In this document: one piece after another, positions 45,644 to 55,207 of the stretch | Layout of the letters: each line of letters starts with the position of its first letter | Position numbering within the stretch: position 1 is the first letter of the stretch | From: Myxocyprinus asiaticus | Taxonomy: Eukaryota; Chordata; Actinopteri; Cypriniformes; Catostomidae | Direction of reading: 5' to 3' | Assembly (NCBI RefSeq): GCF_019703515.2 | Contig: NC_059365.1 | Location: forward strand, 42,304,501 to 42,368,500 | Length of the DNA: 64,000 nt | Position numbers and translations under genes: made by a program | The notes under the pieces: model-generated | Told to the model about the DNA's origin: nothing | The model's database searches: none | Seen by the model: only the letters and a program-made list of their open reading frames with translations

Positions 45644-47815
45644 AAAATATGCATTTTTTTTTTCACTGAATTAGGTCATTTTCAACTAAAAACAACTTGC
45701 TTTTGGCACCCCTATGTGAACATTTCACACGGAAATTGGAGCTCACACATGTCCATATGTTCAAAATAATTTTACGCTTTGGCCACTAGGGGCAGTAGTT
45801 TGAATTTTGGTAAGCACAGATCGAATTTTGCTCAAGATTTTACTGTGAGATCAGGCTGTTGGAAAAACAGCAAATATAGTCTTTAGGTATACTAATCAGT
45901 AGGGGCCAAGTCAGTCAAATCACAAAATAAAATGCAAACTGTGCTGATAAATTATTTTATATAATAGTAAACATTGGCATACTGTTCATATGTAATTTTA
46001 TTTAATTTAATTTTTGTGTTAGGTGGGGTGGGTATGGCTCATGTCTCGCCTAGCCCATAACAACCAGTGCCTGGCATTACTGACGTCAAACTTAATGCAT
46101 CATAATATGGCAAGTTTGGATATGTGCATGTGCAAATCAGATTTGAGAGCAACGACAGAGGGGAACATTATAACAACTTAAATTTTGGTCAGTTCCCCAC
46201 ACAAATATATTGTTTGTCTTACTGTAAGAAGACTTTTTGTGTTACACAGAAGATTGAAAGTCGTAGTAAATGACATAATTTTATTTTGGGTGAACTATTC
46301 CTAAAGCATTAGAACTTCAAAATTCTCTTTTAAACTACACATCACAGCAGACAAATGCCTAAGAAATTATTGACACTAGAATAAAGCTCTGAAAAAGCAG
46401 GTTGATGAAAAGTATCAAGTATTAAATCCATTCAAAAGTTTAAATTGCCTCAGCATTGAGCATTACACGCCATGCAGACCTCTGTGCCAGAGTGAGCAGT
46501 GATTTTTAAGCTCACTTGTCCTCTCTGAGTAGCTCAGAGAGAGACAGGAGATGTGCCATCATATACCGATGATATATGGCCACTGCTTCCAAAGAGCTAT
46601 TTTATAAAATACCTAAAAGCATATGCCAGTTTTTGAATCTGATTTTCCTTAATGACCATATGGAGTATTGACACACATTTGTTCAGTTTCTAACTGTCCT
46701 CATAGGATTTGTTTGAGATTATTTACTTTAACCCAACTGAGAGCACATTTGATCCATGTCTTTTTCTAATTCTGGCTTCTATATTCAAGCTTAATCCCAG
46801 TAGAGGTGTTTCTCTGTGTGACTTCATTTGAATATACATCTTGTCGTGCTGCTGAAGAACCATAACACACGTGTGCCTCTATTCCCTGTGAGGAACGTGT
46901 AGGCATCCAAGCATCATCTCAGTTTATAAATATATTTTTTTTTTCTCGTCTGCAAGCGCAGATGCAATTTTGATCCCTCCCTAATTGCGTTTTCTGATTT
47001 TATTTTATACTGTCTCTCCCTGAGCTATTGCTCTTATCAGCAAAATCTCAACGTTAACGCTTTTTTTTTTAATTATTGGTTTCTGTCTCACAATGTGGAT
47101 TGGAATCCTGGATTTTCAATGCACAGATTTGAACTGATAAAATGAAATCATTTTCCCCAGTGCAAGTAATATGCAAATGTAGGCCAAAAGGTTCTTTATG
47201 TTGGTGTAGGGATGAACCGTTCATATGCATGTAGGAGGATGAGGTAATTTTAGAGGTTAACAAAAAAGGTCTACTAAAACAACAAACATATTCCTAATGA
47301 AATCCAGTTGGGATTTATTAGTGAAAAGCATTTACTATTGCTCATATTTAGGGCATTTATACAAAACTTTAACCACTTGTATTAAACCTTAGGCTATGGA
47401 CATTAGTGATGCATGAAATCATGCACCTTACATAGGGGTCAATTAAGGATTAGGAATTTTATAGTGCTATTTGAAAACAGTAACGATCTTGCTACTTTTT
47501 CTTTATTTTTTTGCATAGTTTATGCAATAGTGTATTTGAATAGTGTTGTACTCAAGTTTAATAAACACATGAAATTAAATTAGTTAGTTAACCTATTCTT
47601 GCCATGTCATGTGGTGTGACGTGTTACCTTTACATGCATAATAAGTCATAAGTAGTACAATGGAGTGTTTTGAAAACGAGTTTGCACTTTGTTTTTTTAT
47701 TGTGTGAGTAATATTTTCTTATTTATCTTTTCAGAGCAGTCTCTTGGGTGTTTCTGAAATGTACAGTTTTTTTTTTTTTTTTTTTTTTTAAAAACCATAA
47801 AATTTATGGAAAAAA
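45644..47815. other. Largest stretch without recognised repeats
   Basis: No TIRs, LTRs or coding domains were recognised. A T-run lies at 47767-47789 directly upstream of the L1-like element. The part 46430-47060 is less AT-biased and has no sign of transposon ends; it could contain unique regulatory DNA, which cannot be judged from one sequence. Confidence 0.4.
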
Positions 47816-47970
47816 TATAACAACGTGACCTACTTGAGTCAAGTGACGCCATGCGAGGTTCGGACGTGTGAACGGCGAGCTCTGCGCTCTTTGCTAGTTT
47901 TGATAATTTTAATGATATAAACTGGTGAGATTTAGTACACCCTGATCCATAACTGTTCTAGGAAGACAAC

Positions 47971-48810
47971 ATGTCAAAGAATTCAAAATCCTTGGGCTCT
48001 GGAGACATTAAAAGACACTTACGTGCTCAAGCTGATGCCCCTCCGGAGGCCTCGGACCAGGGAGTCAATTTGACCAGAGAGTTGAAAGAGATTCGGCTTG
48101 AATTGCTGAACATGTCGGCAATGCTGACGAAGGTCGTTGCTAACTTGGAGGATCTTGCTGCAATACGTCAATCGATCACTGCCATGGAGATGAAATTCAC
48201 TGATGTGGTTACAAGAGTGGAGGATGTCGAGAAACGGATCGATTATCTGGATTAATCGGAGAGGGAATTAGCTGCTAATCCGCTAGCAACCAAGGCAGAC
48301 TTGGAGCATGTCTGAGAAACATTTGAGGATATGGAAAAACATAGTTGGCGGAACAACGTCTGAATTATTGGAATTCCTGAGCGAGCAGAGGGGCAGAATA
48401 TGGTGGAATATCTGGACGGGCTCTTTCCAAGTCTGCTTGACATAACAGGCCATAAACTGGAAATCGAGTGAGCACACAGAGTTCCGGCTTGGTGATCTGC
48501 TGAGGGAGACAGGCCCCGATCAATTCTGGCCAAATTTCTCAGATCATCTCATAAAGATCTTGTGTTATGTGAGGCGAGGTGTAAAGGAAGGCTTTCTTGG
48601 AAGAACCACAACATTTTCTTGTTCCCAGACTTTGTGAATTCAACAAGAGAGAAACTTGATCGATTCAAGGAATGCAAGAAACTCTTACATCAACGGAAGT
48701 TCGCTTTTGCACTGATGGTCCTGGACAAATTGAGAATAGATGCTAAGGATGGCCGCAAAGTATTTAATTGTCTCCAACAAGCATTGTCCTTCATAAAGTC
48801 AATGGAGTGA
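47971..48810 (+). pseudogene. L1-like ORF1 (coiled coil, RRM, C-terminal domain)
   Basis: ATG at 47971. Residues ~30-95 form a Leu/Ile heptad coiled coil (LTRELKEIRLELLNMSAMLT, VTRVEDVEKRIDYLD). A TAA follows. Downstream in frame: a stop, then EDMEKHSWRNNV, a stop, IIGIPERAEGQNMVEYLDGL (RRM-like), a stop, AHRVPAW, and from 48562 the C-terminal basic domain (ILAKFLRSSHKDLVLCEAR, LFPDFVNSTREKLDRFKECK, KLLHQRKFAFALMVLDKLRI). ORF1p forms RNA-binding trimers in L1 biology. At least four in-frame stops make it dead. Confidence 0.82.
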
Positions 48811-49317
48811 GTAAGTCATTGTGTGATACTCATGTTGCAGCCGAGTGGGCCTGATTCACTTGAACGTCCTAGGAAGCTGGGTGCCTTTTTTGTTTCTTTT
48901 TGTGCTGGTTCCACCTTGCGGCTGGAGTGTGTTTTGTGGAGGAACACTCCTTCAGGACAGTTATGTGGATGAATCTACACGTTCTTTGTGTTTATCCCGC
49001 CTATTGGCTGGAGTTTGTTTAATCGATTTTCTTCTGTTATTTAATTCTGTCTCACAAAATTTGTATAGAAAAACCATACTTGAGCAATCTGACAGCAAAG
49101 TTGTTGCGGGGGCTCTTGTAGGCATACATGGACTGTTTGGGTTTAAAGGGATGGACACCAGTTGGCACTGTCGTGTGTGGGGTTAATGTGCACGTTTTTG
49201 TTTTTCTGTTTGTTTGGTTCTGGGGGAGGTTCAGGGTTTGTTGGAATGTGATCTTTATAATTTTGTTTTTGACACACAATCAATTTTTTCTAATATGTAA
49301 GAATGTAAAATGTTAAT

Positions 49318-49870
49318 ATGAGTGGATTGTCTCTCTCCAGTGGAATGTGAATGGGTTGGGGCACCCCATAAAAAGAAGGAAGGTTATTTCTTTTCTTAAA
49401 TGTAAGAAATATGATATAGTGTTTCTTCAAAAAACGCATCTTTCCCCGCAGGAAGCTGAAAAATTTGGGAAGATATGCGGTGGACATGTTTTCTTTAGTG
49501 CTTGCTCAAGTAAGAGCAGGTGAGTCATTGCATTGATAAGTAAACATCTACAATTCAAATGTCTCAAACAGATTAAAGATAAATTAGGAAGAGTCATTAT
49601 TGTTTTAGCAGAAATTCAGGGGCAAAGTCTTATTTTGGCTAATATTTATGCACCTAACGCTAATGATCAGGGCTTTTTTATAGATCTTGAAGGGATGTTG
49701 CAAGTCGCTGGCACCCCTCATGATATAATATTGGGAGGAGACTTTAATCTATTGATGGACTCAGTCCTTGATCATAGTGAAGCAAAAGTGTGTAAGCCCA
49801 CTAGAGCAACATTGATGCTTCACATGAGCTTTGGAGGCTTACTGCTTTTGAGAAGTCCTTCTGTTTGGGT
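49318..49870 (+). pseudogene. L1-like ORF2 endonuclease, partial
   Basis: Reads SLQWNVNGLGHPIKRRKVIS, IVFLQKTHLSPQEAEKFGK, VITLISKHLQFK, IIVLAEIQGQSLILANIYAP and HDIILGGDFNLLMDSVLD. These are the N (NVNGL), E-region (normally QETHL, here QKTHL, so the catalytic Glu is Lys), ANIYAPN and GGDFN motifs of APE-type endonucleases. The last recognisable block is LLLLRSPSV, after which the sequence changes to tRNA-derived DNA. A stop or frame change lies near 49530. It would nick target DNA to prime reverse transcription if intact. Confidence 0.8.
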
Positions 49871-49900
49871 CCTTCACACCTTTGGTACAAAAGGCCAAGG

Positions 49901-49972
49901 AGACCCCACCAAGATTTCAACATGGATCACTGGATTTAGAGTCCAGCATGCTAACCATTACACCATGGAACC
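49901..49972 (-). pseudogene. tRNA-Gln-derived pseudogene, anticodon CTA
   Basis: The 72-nt minus-strand sequence starts GGTTCCATGGTGTAATGGTT, identical to vertebrate tRNA-Gln through the D arm. The anticodon arm is CTGGA-CTCTAAA-TCCAG, so the anticodon is CTA (would pair with UAG), whereas the Gln ancestor has CTG. The T loop reads TTGAAAT instead of TTCAAAT, breaking the B box, with a T-T mismatch in the T stem. The 3' acceptor strand (TGGGGTC) pairs with GGTTCCA only through wobble pairs. Probably inactive. Confidence 0.82.
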
Positions 49973-50002
49973 ACCCCACATTTATGAGTGGCCCCTTGGG
50001 TA

Positions 50003-50018
50003 TGGAAAATGTAATCAC
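50003..50018 (-). promoter_or_regulatory. Conserved 5'-flank block of the tRNA-Gln relics
   Basis: Read on minus, GTGATTACATTTTCCA lies ~31 bp upstream of the tRNA start. The same block is 27 bp upstream of the relic at 18292, and a near-copy lies ~25 bp upstream of the second relic (50200-50215). Confidence 0.5.
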
Positions 50019-50107
50019 ACTGTGTAAATGGGCAAGAACAGGTTTGATGATAGGGCTTTTTAGAGGCACAGCCAATCTCTCTGGTTGATGGGCACAAGAA
50101 GGTAAGG

Positions 50108-50175
50108 AGGTTCCACCTTAGAACTCAGACCGCTGGATTTAAGGTCCATAGTGCTAACCATTACACCATGGAACC
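50108..50175 (-). pseudogene. tRNA-Gln-derived pseudogene, anticodon TTA
   Basis: The 68-nt minus-strand sequence starts GGTTCCATGGTGTAATGGTT and ends GGTGGAACCT, with a perfect acceptor stem. The anticodon loop CCTTAAA gives anticodon TTA (would pair with UAA), where tRNA-Gln has TTG. The first anticodon-stem pair is A-G, and a 4-nt deletion removes part of the T arm (GAGTTCTAAGG), so it cannot fold normally and its B box is disrupted. It lies 136 bp from the CTA relic in the same orientation, with related upstream flank, which suggests tandem duplication. Confidence 0.82.
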
Positions 50176-50454
50176 AAGCCACAGATAGCCTCCTCGGGGT
50201 GGAGAATGTAATCGCTTTGTAATTGCTTCATAGAAAAGATCTTGAAAAAATACTGTTTGCAGAACTGCTCTTAATGTTGTTCTCATGCATTTAATGTGTG
50301 GCGCTTACAAGGTCTCTTTCCACCTGAACTAACAATAATAATATTGTAATTAAATGTATATTGTAGGCTAGGCAATCACAAAATAAATTACATAGTTTGC
50401 AAATTATATTAAGCATTAAATTTCAATTTATATAACAGCTTTTAAATGTTTTTG

Positions 50455-50862
50455 AAACAAATTTTTATTTATCCCCTTTTCTCCTAATTTGGAATGCCCA
50501 ATTCCCACTACTTAGTAAGTCCTCGTGGTGGCACTTAATCCGGGTGGTGGAGGACAAGTTTCAGTTGCCTCCGCTTCTGAGACCATCAATCCGCGCATCT
50601 TATCACGTGGCTCGCTGTGCATGACACTGCGGAGAATCCCAGCATGTGGAGGCTCATGCTACTCTCCGCGATCCACACACAACTTACCACGCGCCCCATT
50701 GAGAGTGAGAACCACTAATCGCGACCACGAGGAGGTTACCCCATGTGACTCTACCCTCCCTAGCAACCGGGCCAATTTGGTTGCTTAGGAGACCTGGCTG
50801 GAGTCACTTAGCACACCCTGGATTCAAACTCGTGACTCCAGGGGTGGTAGTCAGCACAGCTT
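50455..50862 (-). mobile_element. tRNA-derived SINE, same family as 32249-32687
   Basis: On minus it matches the second SINE in the LINE from the ACTACCACCCCTGGAGTC stretch through TTGAATCCAGGGTGTGCT to the tail GGGAATTGGGCATTCCAAAT. The first ~25 bp of the tRNA head are missing. No target duplication was evident. Confidence 0.82.
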
Positions 50863-50869
50863 TTACATT

Positions 50870-51644
50870 TTTAATTAATAAATAAAGATTTTTAAACTTT
50901 TAAAAGCTTGAAATTAGCCTTTTAGACAAATGCTTTTTGACCATTTTTATTTCAAATATGTTACAAATGTCATTTCAATTACCGTCTTTTCCACCACAGA
51001 ATTCCATTAAGCACAATGCAGAATTTGAAATGTGCTATAAATGACACTGTGGTGAGAATTTTCATGACTTTTAGAAAAATGACATAATTCTCATTTGATG
51101 CATGTACAGTACATACACTGTTGGACATTGTTAGAAGACAAGCTAAAAAAAAAAAAAAAACTTTCTAAAAGTTAACTGTGCTAATGGTGAGCACTGATTG
51201 TGCAACACCCTGCAAAGATATACAATGCTTTGCCATTTTTGTATTATTATTATTATTTAATGGTTAGGAGGAGATGGGGACCGTGGGACGCCTAGTCGCA
51301 TGGCCCAAAAGACACACATTTGCACTGCTTTGGAGATGAACTGAGCCAATAGCAGAAAGCACACTACAGTTGCAGTAATAGACTGGCCAGAAAGACACAC
51401 AACAGTTGTGGCACCTGGACACCATATTTGCACTGCTTAGGAGATGGATTGGGTCAAAAGCAAGAGCACCGCTGTTGCAGTGAAGCACAGACAAAAGGCT
51501 TCATGATTTGCATTGTGTATGGCACTTACCAGAGAACAAAGGGAAAATGACACGTGATACTATAATATCATAGAGTGGTGTTCCAGAAGGGGAAAAATGA
51601 TTAAGTAAACAATAAGGGAAAACCATATCAATTATTAATAAAAG
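50870..51644. other. Intergenic with a degenerate ~107-bp duplication
   Basis: Positions 51315-51379 and 51422-51483 are direct copies (TTTGCACTGCTTTGGAGATG / TTTGCACTGCTTAGGAGATG, then TTGCAGTRA). Otherwise nothing was recognised. Confidence 0.45.
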
Positions 51645-52065
51645 TTAAATGTGCAATCAGTAGCTTTTGACTTTGTGTTATCTTGGACATACACTGACAC
51701 CTAGCAGCTTGGATGCTGCATAATTTAAAATCAATAATTTTCAGTTTCAGATGCCATTGTAGAAATTCATTATTCACAGTCAGACATGATTATTTTAATC
51801 AATGAGTGAAAGTGTCGTATAACAGGATGGTTACTGAGATTAAGCGAGTAGTATTTGGCTGGTCATATGATTCTAAAATGGCAGACCCCATGTGCAGACC
51901 CTCTCCATGTAGAATAAAACAGCTTTTATAAATAACTGATATGATTGGAGTCTTCATTTTACTGTGAGTGCTCATGATTTCCTACATATATTGCAAAATT
52001 ACATTCATGTCTTTAGGAGTTCAACTTTTTTTAATGAGGAAAAAAATTACTGAGTGCACCTTTAA
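51645..52065 (+). mobile_element. TTAA MITE family A, copy 3 (complete)
   Basis: Starts TTAA-ATGTGCAATCAGTAGC and ends TTACTGAGTGCACCT-TTAA. It is 421 bp, with the left TIR more diverged than the right. Confidence 0.85.
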
Positions 52066-52170
52066 GGAATGTAAAATACCTTTAAATGGTTATCTTACTA
52101 TTTGAAATCTTAGATGACTGAAGGGTCAAGGGACTGACGAATGCAACAAGATGCAGATCAGGAGGGCAAA

Positions 52171-53421
52171 TACACTATATTGCCAAAAGTATTCGCTCAC
52201 CCATCCAAATAATTGAATTCAGGTGTTCCAATCACTTCCATGGCCACAGGTGTATACAATGAAGCACCTAGGCATGCAGGCTGCTTCTACAAACATTTGT
52301 GAAAGAATGGGCCGCTCTCAGGAGCTCAGTGAATTCCAGCGTGGTACTGTGATAGGATGCCACCTGTGCAACAAGTCCAGTCGTGAAATTTCCTCGCTAC
52401 TAAATATTCCACAGTCAACTGTCAGTGGTATTATAACAAAGTGGAAGCGATTGGGAATGACAGCAACTCAGCCACGAAGTGGTAGGCCACGTAAAATGAC
52501 AGAGCGGGGTCAGCGGATGCTGAGGCGCATAGTGCGCAGAGGTCGCCAACTTTCTGCAGAGTCAATCGCTACAGACCTCCAAAGTTCATGTGGCCTTCAG
52601 ATTAGCTCAAGAATAGTGCGTAGAGAGCTTCATGGAATGGGTTTCCATGGCCGAGCAGCTGCATCCAAGCCATACATCACCAAGTGCAATGCAAAGCGTC
52701 GGATGCAGTAGTGTAAGCACGCCGCCACTGGACTCTAGAGCAGTGGAGACGCGTTCTCTGGAGTGACGAATCACGCTTCTCCATCTGGCTATCTGATGGA
52801 CGAGTCTAGGTTTGGCGGTTGCCAGGAGAATGGTACTTGTCTGACTGCATTGTGCCGACTGTGAAGTTTGGTGGAGGGGGGATTATGGTGTGAGGTTGTT
52901 TTTCAGGAGCTGGGCTTGGCCCCTTAGTTCCAGTGAAAGGAACTCTGAATGCTTCAGCATACCAAGAGATTTTGGACAATTCCATGCTCCCAACTTTGTG
53001 GGAACAGTTTGGGGATGGCCCCTTCCTGTTCCAACATGACTGCGCACCAGTGCACAAAACAAGGTCCATAAAGACATGGATGAGCGAGTTTGGTGTGGAA
53101 GAACTTGACTGGCCTGCACAGAGTCCTGACCTCAACCCGATAAAGCACCTTTGGGATGAATTAGAGCGAAGACTGCGAGCCAGGCCTTCTCGTCCAACAT
53201 CAGTGTCTGACCTCACAAATGCACTTCTGGAAGAATGGTCAAAAATTCCCATAAACACACTCCTAAACCTTGTGGAAAGCCTTCCCAGAAGAGTTGAAGC
53301 TGTTATAGCTGCAAAGGGTGGGCCGACGTCATATTAAACCCTATGGATTAAGAATGGGATGTCACTTAAGTTCATATGCGTCTAAAGGCAGGTGAGCGAA
53401 TACTTTTGGCAATATAGTGTA
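52171..53421 (+). mobile_element. Tc1/mariner element with perfect 31-bp TIRs
   Basis: 52171-52201 (TACACTATATTGCCAAAAGT and onward) is the exact reverse complement of 53391-53421. The outermost TA on each side is the target duplication. At 1.25 kb it has the typical Tc1 length and carries one transposase gene on plus with a few disabling mutations. The perfect TIRs suggest a young insertion or one recently mobilised in trans. Confidence 0.93.
52223..53337 (+). pseudogene. Tc1 transposase (DD34E type), disabled
   Basis: The N-terminal part (to 52711) has two helix-turn-helix regions: LSEFQRGTVIGCHLCNKSSR with EISSLLNIPQSTVSGIITKW, and a GRPRK hook (SGRPRKMTERGQRMLRRIV) followed by SAESIATDLQSSCGLQISSR. 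A TAG at 52709 and a 1-nt deletion a few bases later shift the frame. Then comes LEQWRRVLWSDESRFSIW with the first Asp, a TAG (52807), FGGGGIMV, a TGA (52891) and, from 52933, FLFQHDCAPVHKTRSIKTWM with the second Asp. The third catalytic position, 35 residues on, is Lys (SPDLNPIKHLWDELERR) instead of Glu. All three stops are Trp codons changed by G-to-A. Confidence 0.9.
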
Positions 53422-54130
53422 TGTGAATGCGAGTAATGATGTAATGTTTGATGCAGAAGCCTGTGTCAAAACCACAATACACTTGCATGATCCATGATGT
53501 GTGAAGCATCAGTCGAATTAATATTTGGTAACTGCTTTGAAAGAAGTGCAAATCCCAGGACATTATTGTTCCAAAACAGTAGCAAAAATACCACAACTTT
53601 TTAAGATGTTGTCAAAGCACAGTTTGACCAGCAGATGTCAGTAATAAACCAGAAGCTTAGAGAAAATAAATCCAGTATCAATACATTAAAGACCCAGCTT
53701 AAAATAAGCCTCTTTTCCCTTCACTAATAGCATAATAGTTACAATTACCCAATGAATACACTCCCTTACTCTGGAATGTTTCTAGAGACCTCTAATTAAA
53801 CAGAAACATTTACATAATTGGGAATAATGTAAAACATCCCTGCTAAATATGATTATTTGATGTATCGAGCAAATTAGGCAGGTCATACTCAAGAAGATGA
53901 CTTCCCAAATTACGAAATATTGAAAAACACAATTTAGTTTGCTTATAAAAGCTAAGAGTAAACGTTGGTGAAACCCCAGTGATGAACACCAGTGAACAAT
54001 TCTCTAAAAGATCATTCCAAGATGGTGTCAAAAGCACCACAACACACGCCACTAATAAAACCAATCAACAAATCATACCATTGAATAATTATTTGCAATA
54101 AAATCTTCACATAAACACCAAGGACATATA
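53422..54130. other. Intergenic stretch, nothing recognised
   Basis: No transposon ends or genes were seen. Confidence 0.4.
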
Positions 54131-55207
54131 TACGCAGATGAGCCGAAACATGAAAACTCAGAGGTGAAGTGAATAACATTGATCATCTCCTAACAAGGCC
54201 ACATGTCAAGGTCTGGGTAGATGTGATGGCAAGCGAACAATCAGTTCTCGTAGTCAACGTGTTAATTGCATGAGAAATGGGCAGGAGTAAAGACCTAAGC
54301 GACTTTGACAAGGGCCAAATTGTTATGACCAGATGACTGGGTCAGAGCATTTCTTAAACGGAAAGGCTTGTGGGGTGCTCCTGGTCAGCACTGGTGAGTA
54401 CCTACTGACAGTGGTCCGAGGAGGGACAAACCACAAACCGACCAAAGGGTGTTGGGTGCCCAAGGCCCATCGATGCACGAGGGCAATGAAGGCTATCCTG
54501 TCCGTTCCAAAAAGATAGAGGGTCTACTGTGGCACAAGTCACAGAAAATTTGAATGATGATTATGGGAGGAATGTGTCACAACACACAGTGTATCGCACC
54601 CTGCTGTGTATGGGACTGCATAGCCGCTGACTGTTCTGAGTGCCTATGATGACCCCTGTCCACCGTTGAAAGCACCTACAGTGGACACGCGAGCGTTGGA
54701 ACTGGACCTTGGAGCAGTGGAGGAAGGTCGTCTGGTCCGATCAATCCCATTTTCTTTTACATCATTTGGACAGCCGTATACATGTGCGCTGTTTACCTAG
54801 GGAAGTGATGGTACCAGGATGTACTGTGGGAAGATGACAAGAGAGTGGGAGTGTGATGCTCTGGGCAATGTTCTGCTGGGAAAACCTGGGTCCGGCCATT
54901 CATATGGACGTCAATTTGACACGTGCCACCTACCTAAACATCATTGCAGACCAGGCACACCCCTTCATGGCAATGGTATTCCCTGATGGCAGTGGCCTTT
55001 TTCAGCAGGATAATGCGCCCTGCCATACTGCACACATTGTTGGAATGGTTTCAGGAACATGTTGAAGAGTTCAAGGTGTTGCCCTGCCATCCAAATTCCC
55101 CAGATCTCAGTTCAATTGAGCATCTGTGGGATGTGCTGGACCAACAAGTCCGATCCACAGTGGCTCCACCTCACAACTTACAGGACTTGAAGGATCTGCT
55201 GCTAATG
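54131..55207 (+). mobile_element. Tc1 element, same family as 4684-7448, right end lost
   Basis: The left TIR starts TACGCAGATGAGCCGAAACA. The body includes a transposase pseudogene. Sequence homologous to 7178-7318 ends at GCTGCTAATGTCTTA (about 55213), so the last ~130 bp and the right TIR are missing. It keeps the empty site for the LTR seen in the other copy (CATTTTCTTTTACATCATTT). Confidence 0.85.
54290..55207 (+). pseudogene. Tc1 transposase, multiply broken
   Basis: Frames assemble to KDLSDFDKGQIVMTR, then GSTVAQVTENLNDDYGRNVS with QHTVYRTLLCMGLHSR, then LEQWRKVVWSDQSHF (first Asp), SVMLWAMFCWENLGPAIHMD, FQQDNAPCHTAHIVGM (second Asp) and SSIEHLWDVLDQQVRST, where the third acidic residue Glu is kept. 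Several stops and at least two frame changes separate these parts. It retains the catalytic triad residues that the 7.2-kb relative and the 52-kb element have partly lost, but it cannot give a full protein. Confidence 0.8.

Larger units (their letters stand above)
47816..49900 (+). mobile_element. L1-like LINE, 5' part only
   Basis: A 5' UTR (about 47816-47970), ORF1 and the endonuclease part of ORF2 follow in normal order on plus. The element stops at about 49870, where tRNA-Gln-derived sequence begins; RT and 3' UTR are missing. LINEs are usually 5'-truncated, so loss of the 3' part implies a later deletion or rearrangement. Confidence 0.75.

Noticed and set aside
49901..50175. Functional suppressor tRNA genes
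   Set aside because: Both have a disrupted T arm and B box and one has a 4-nt deletion; pseudogenes are the better explanation.
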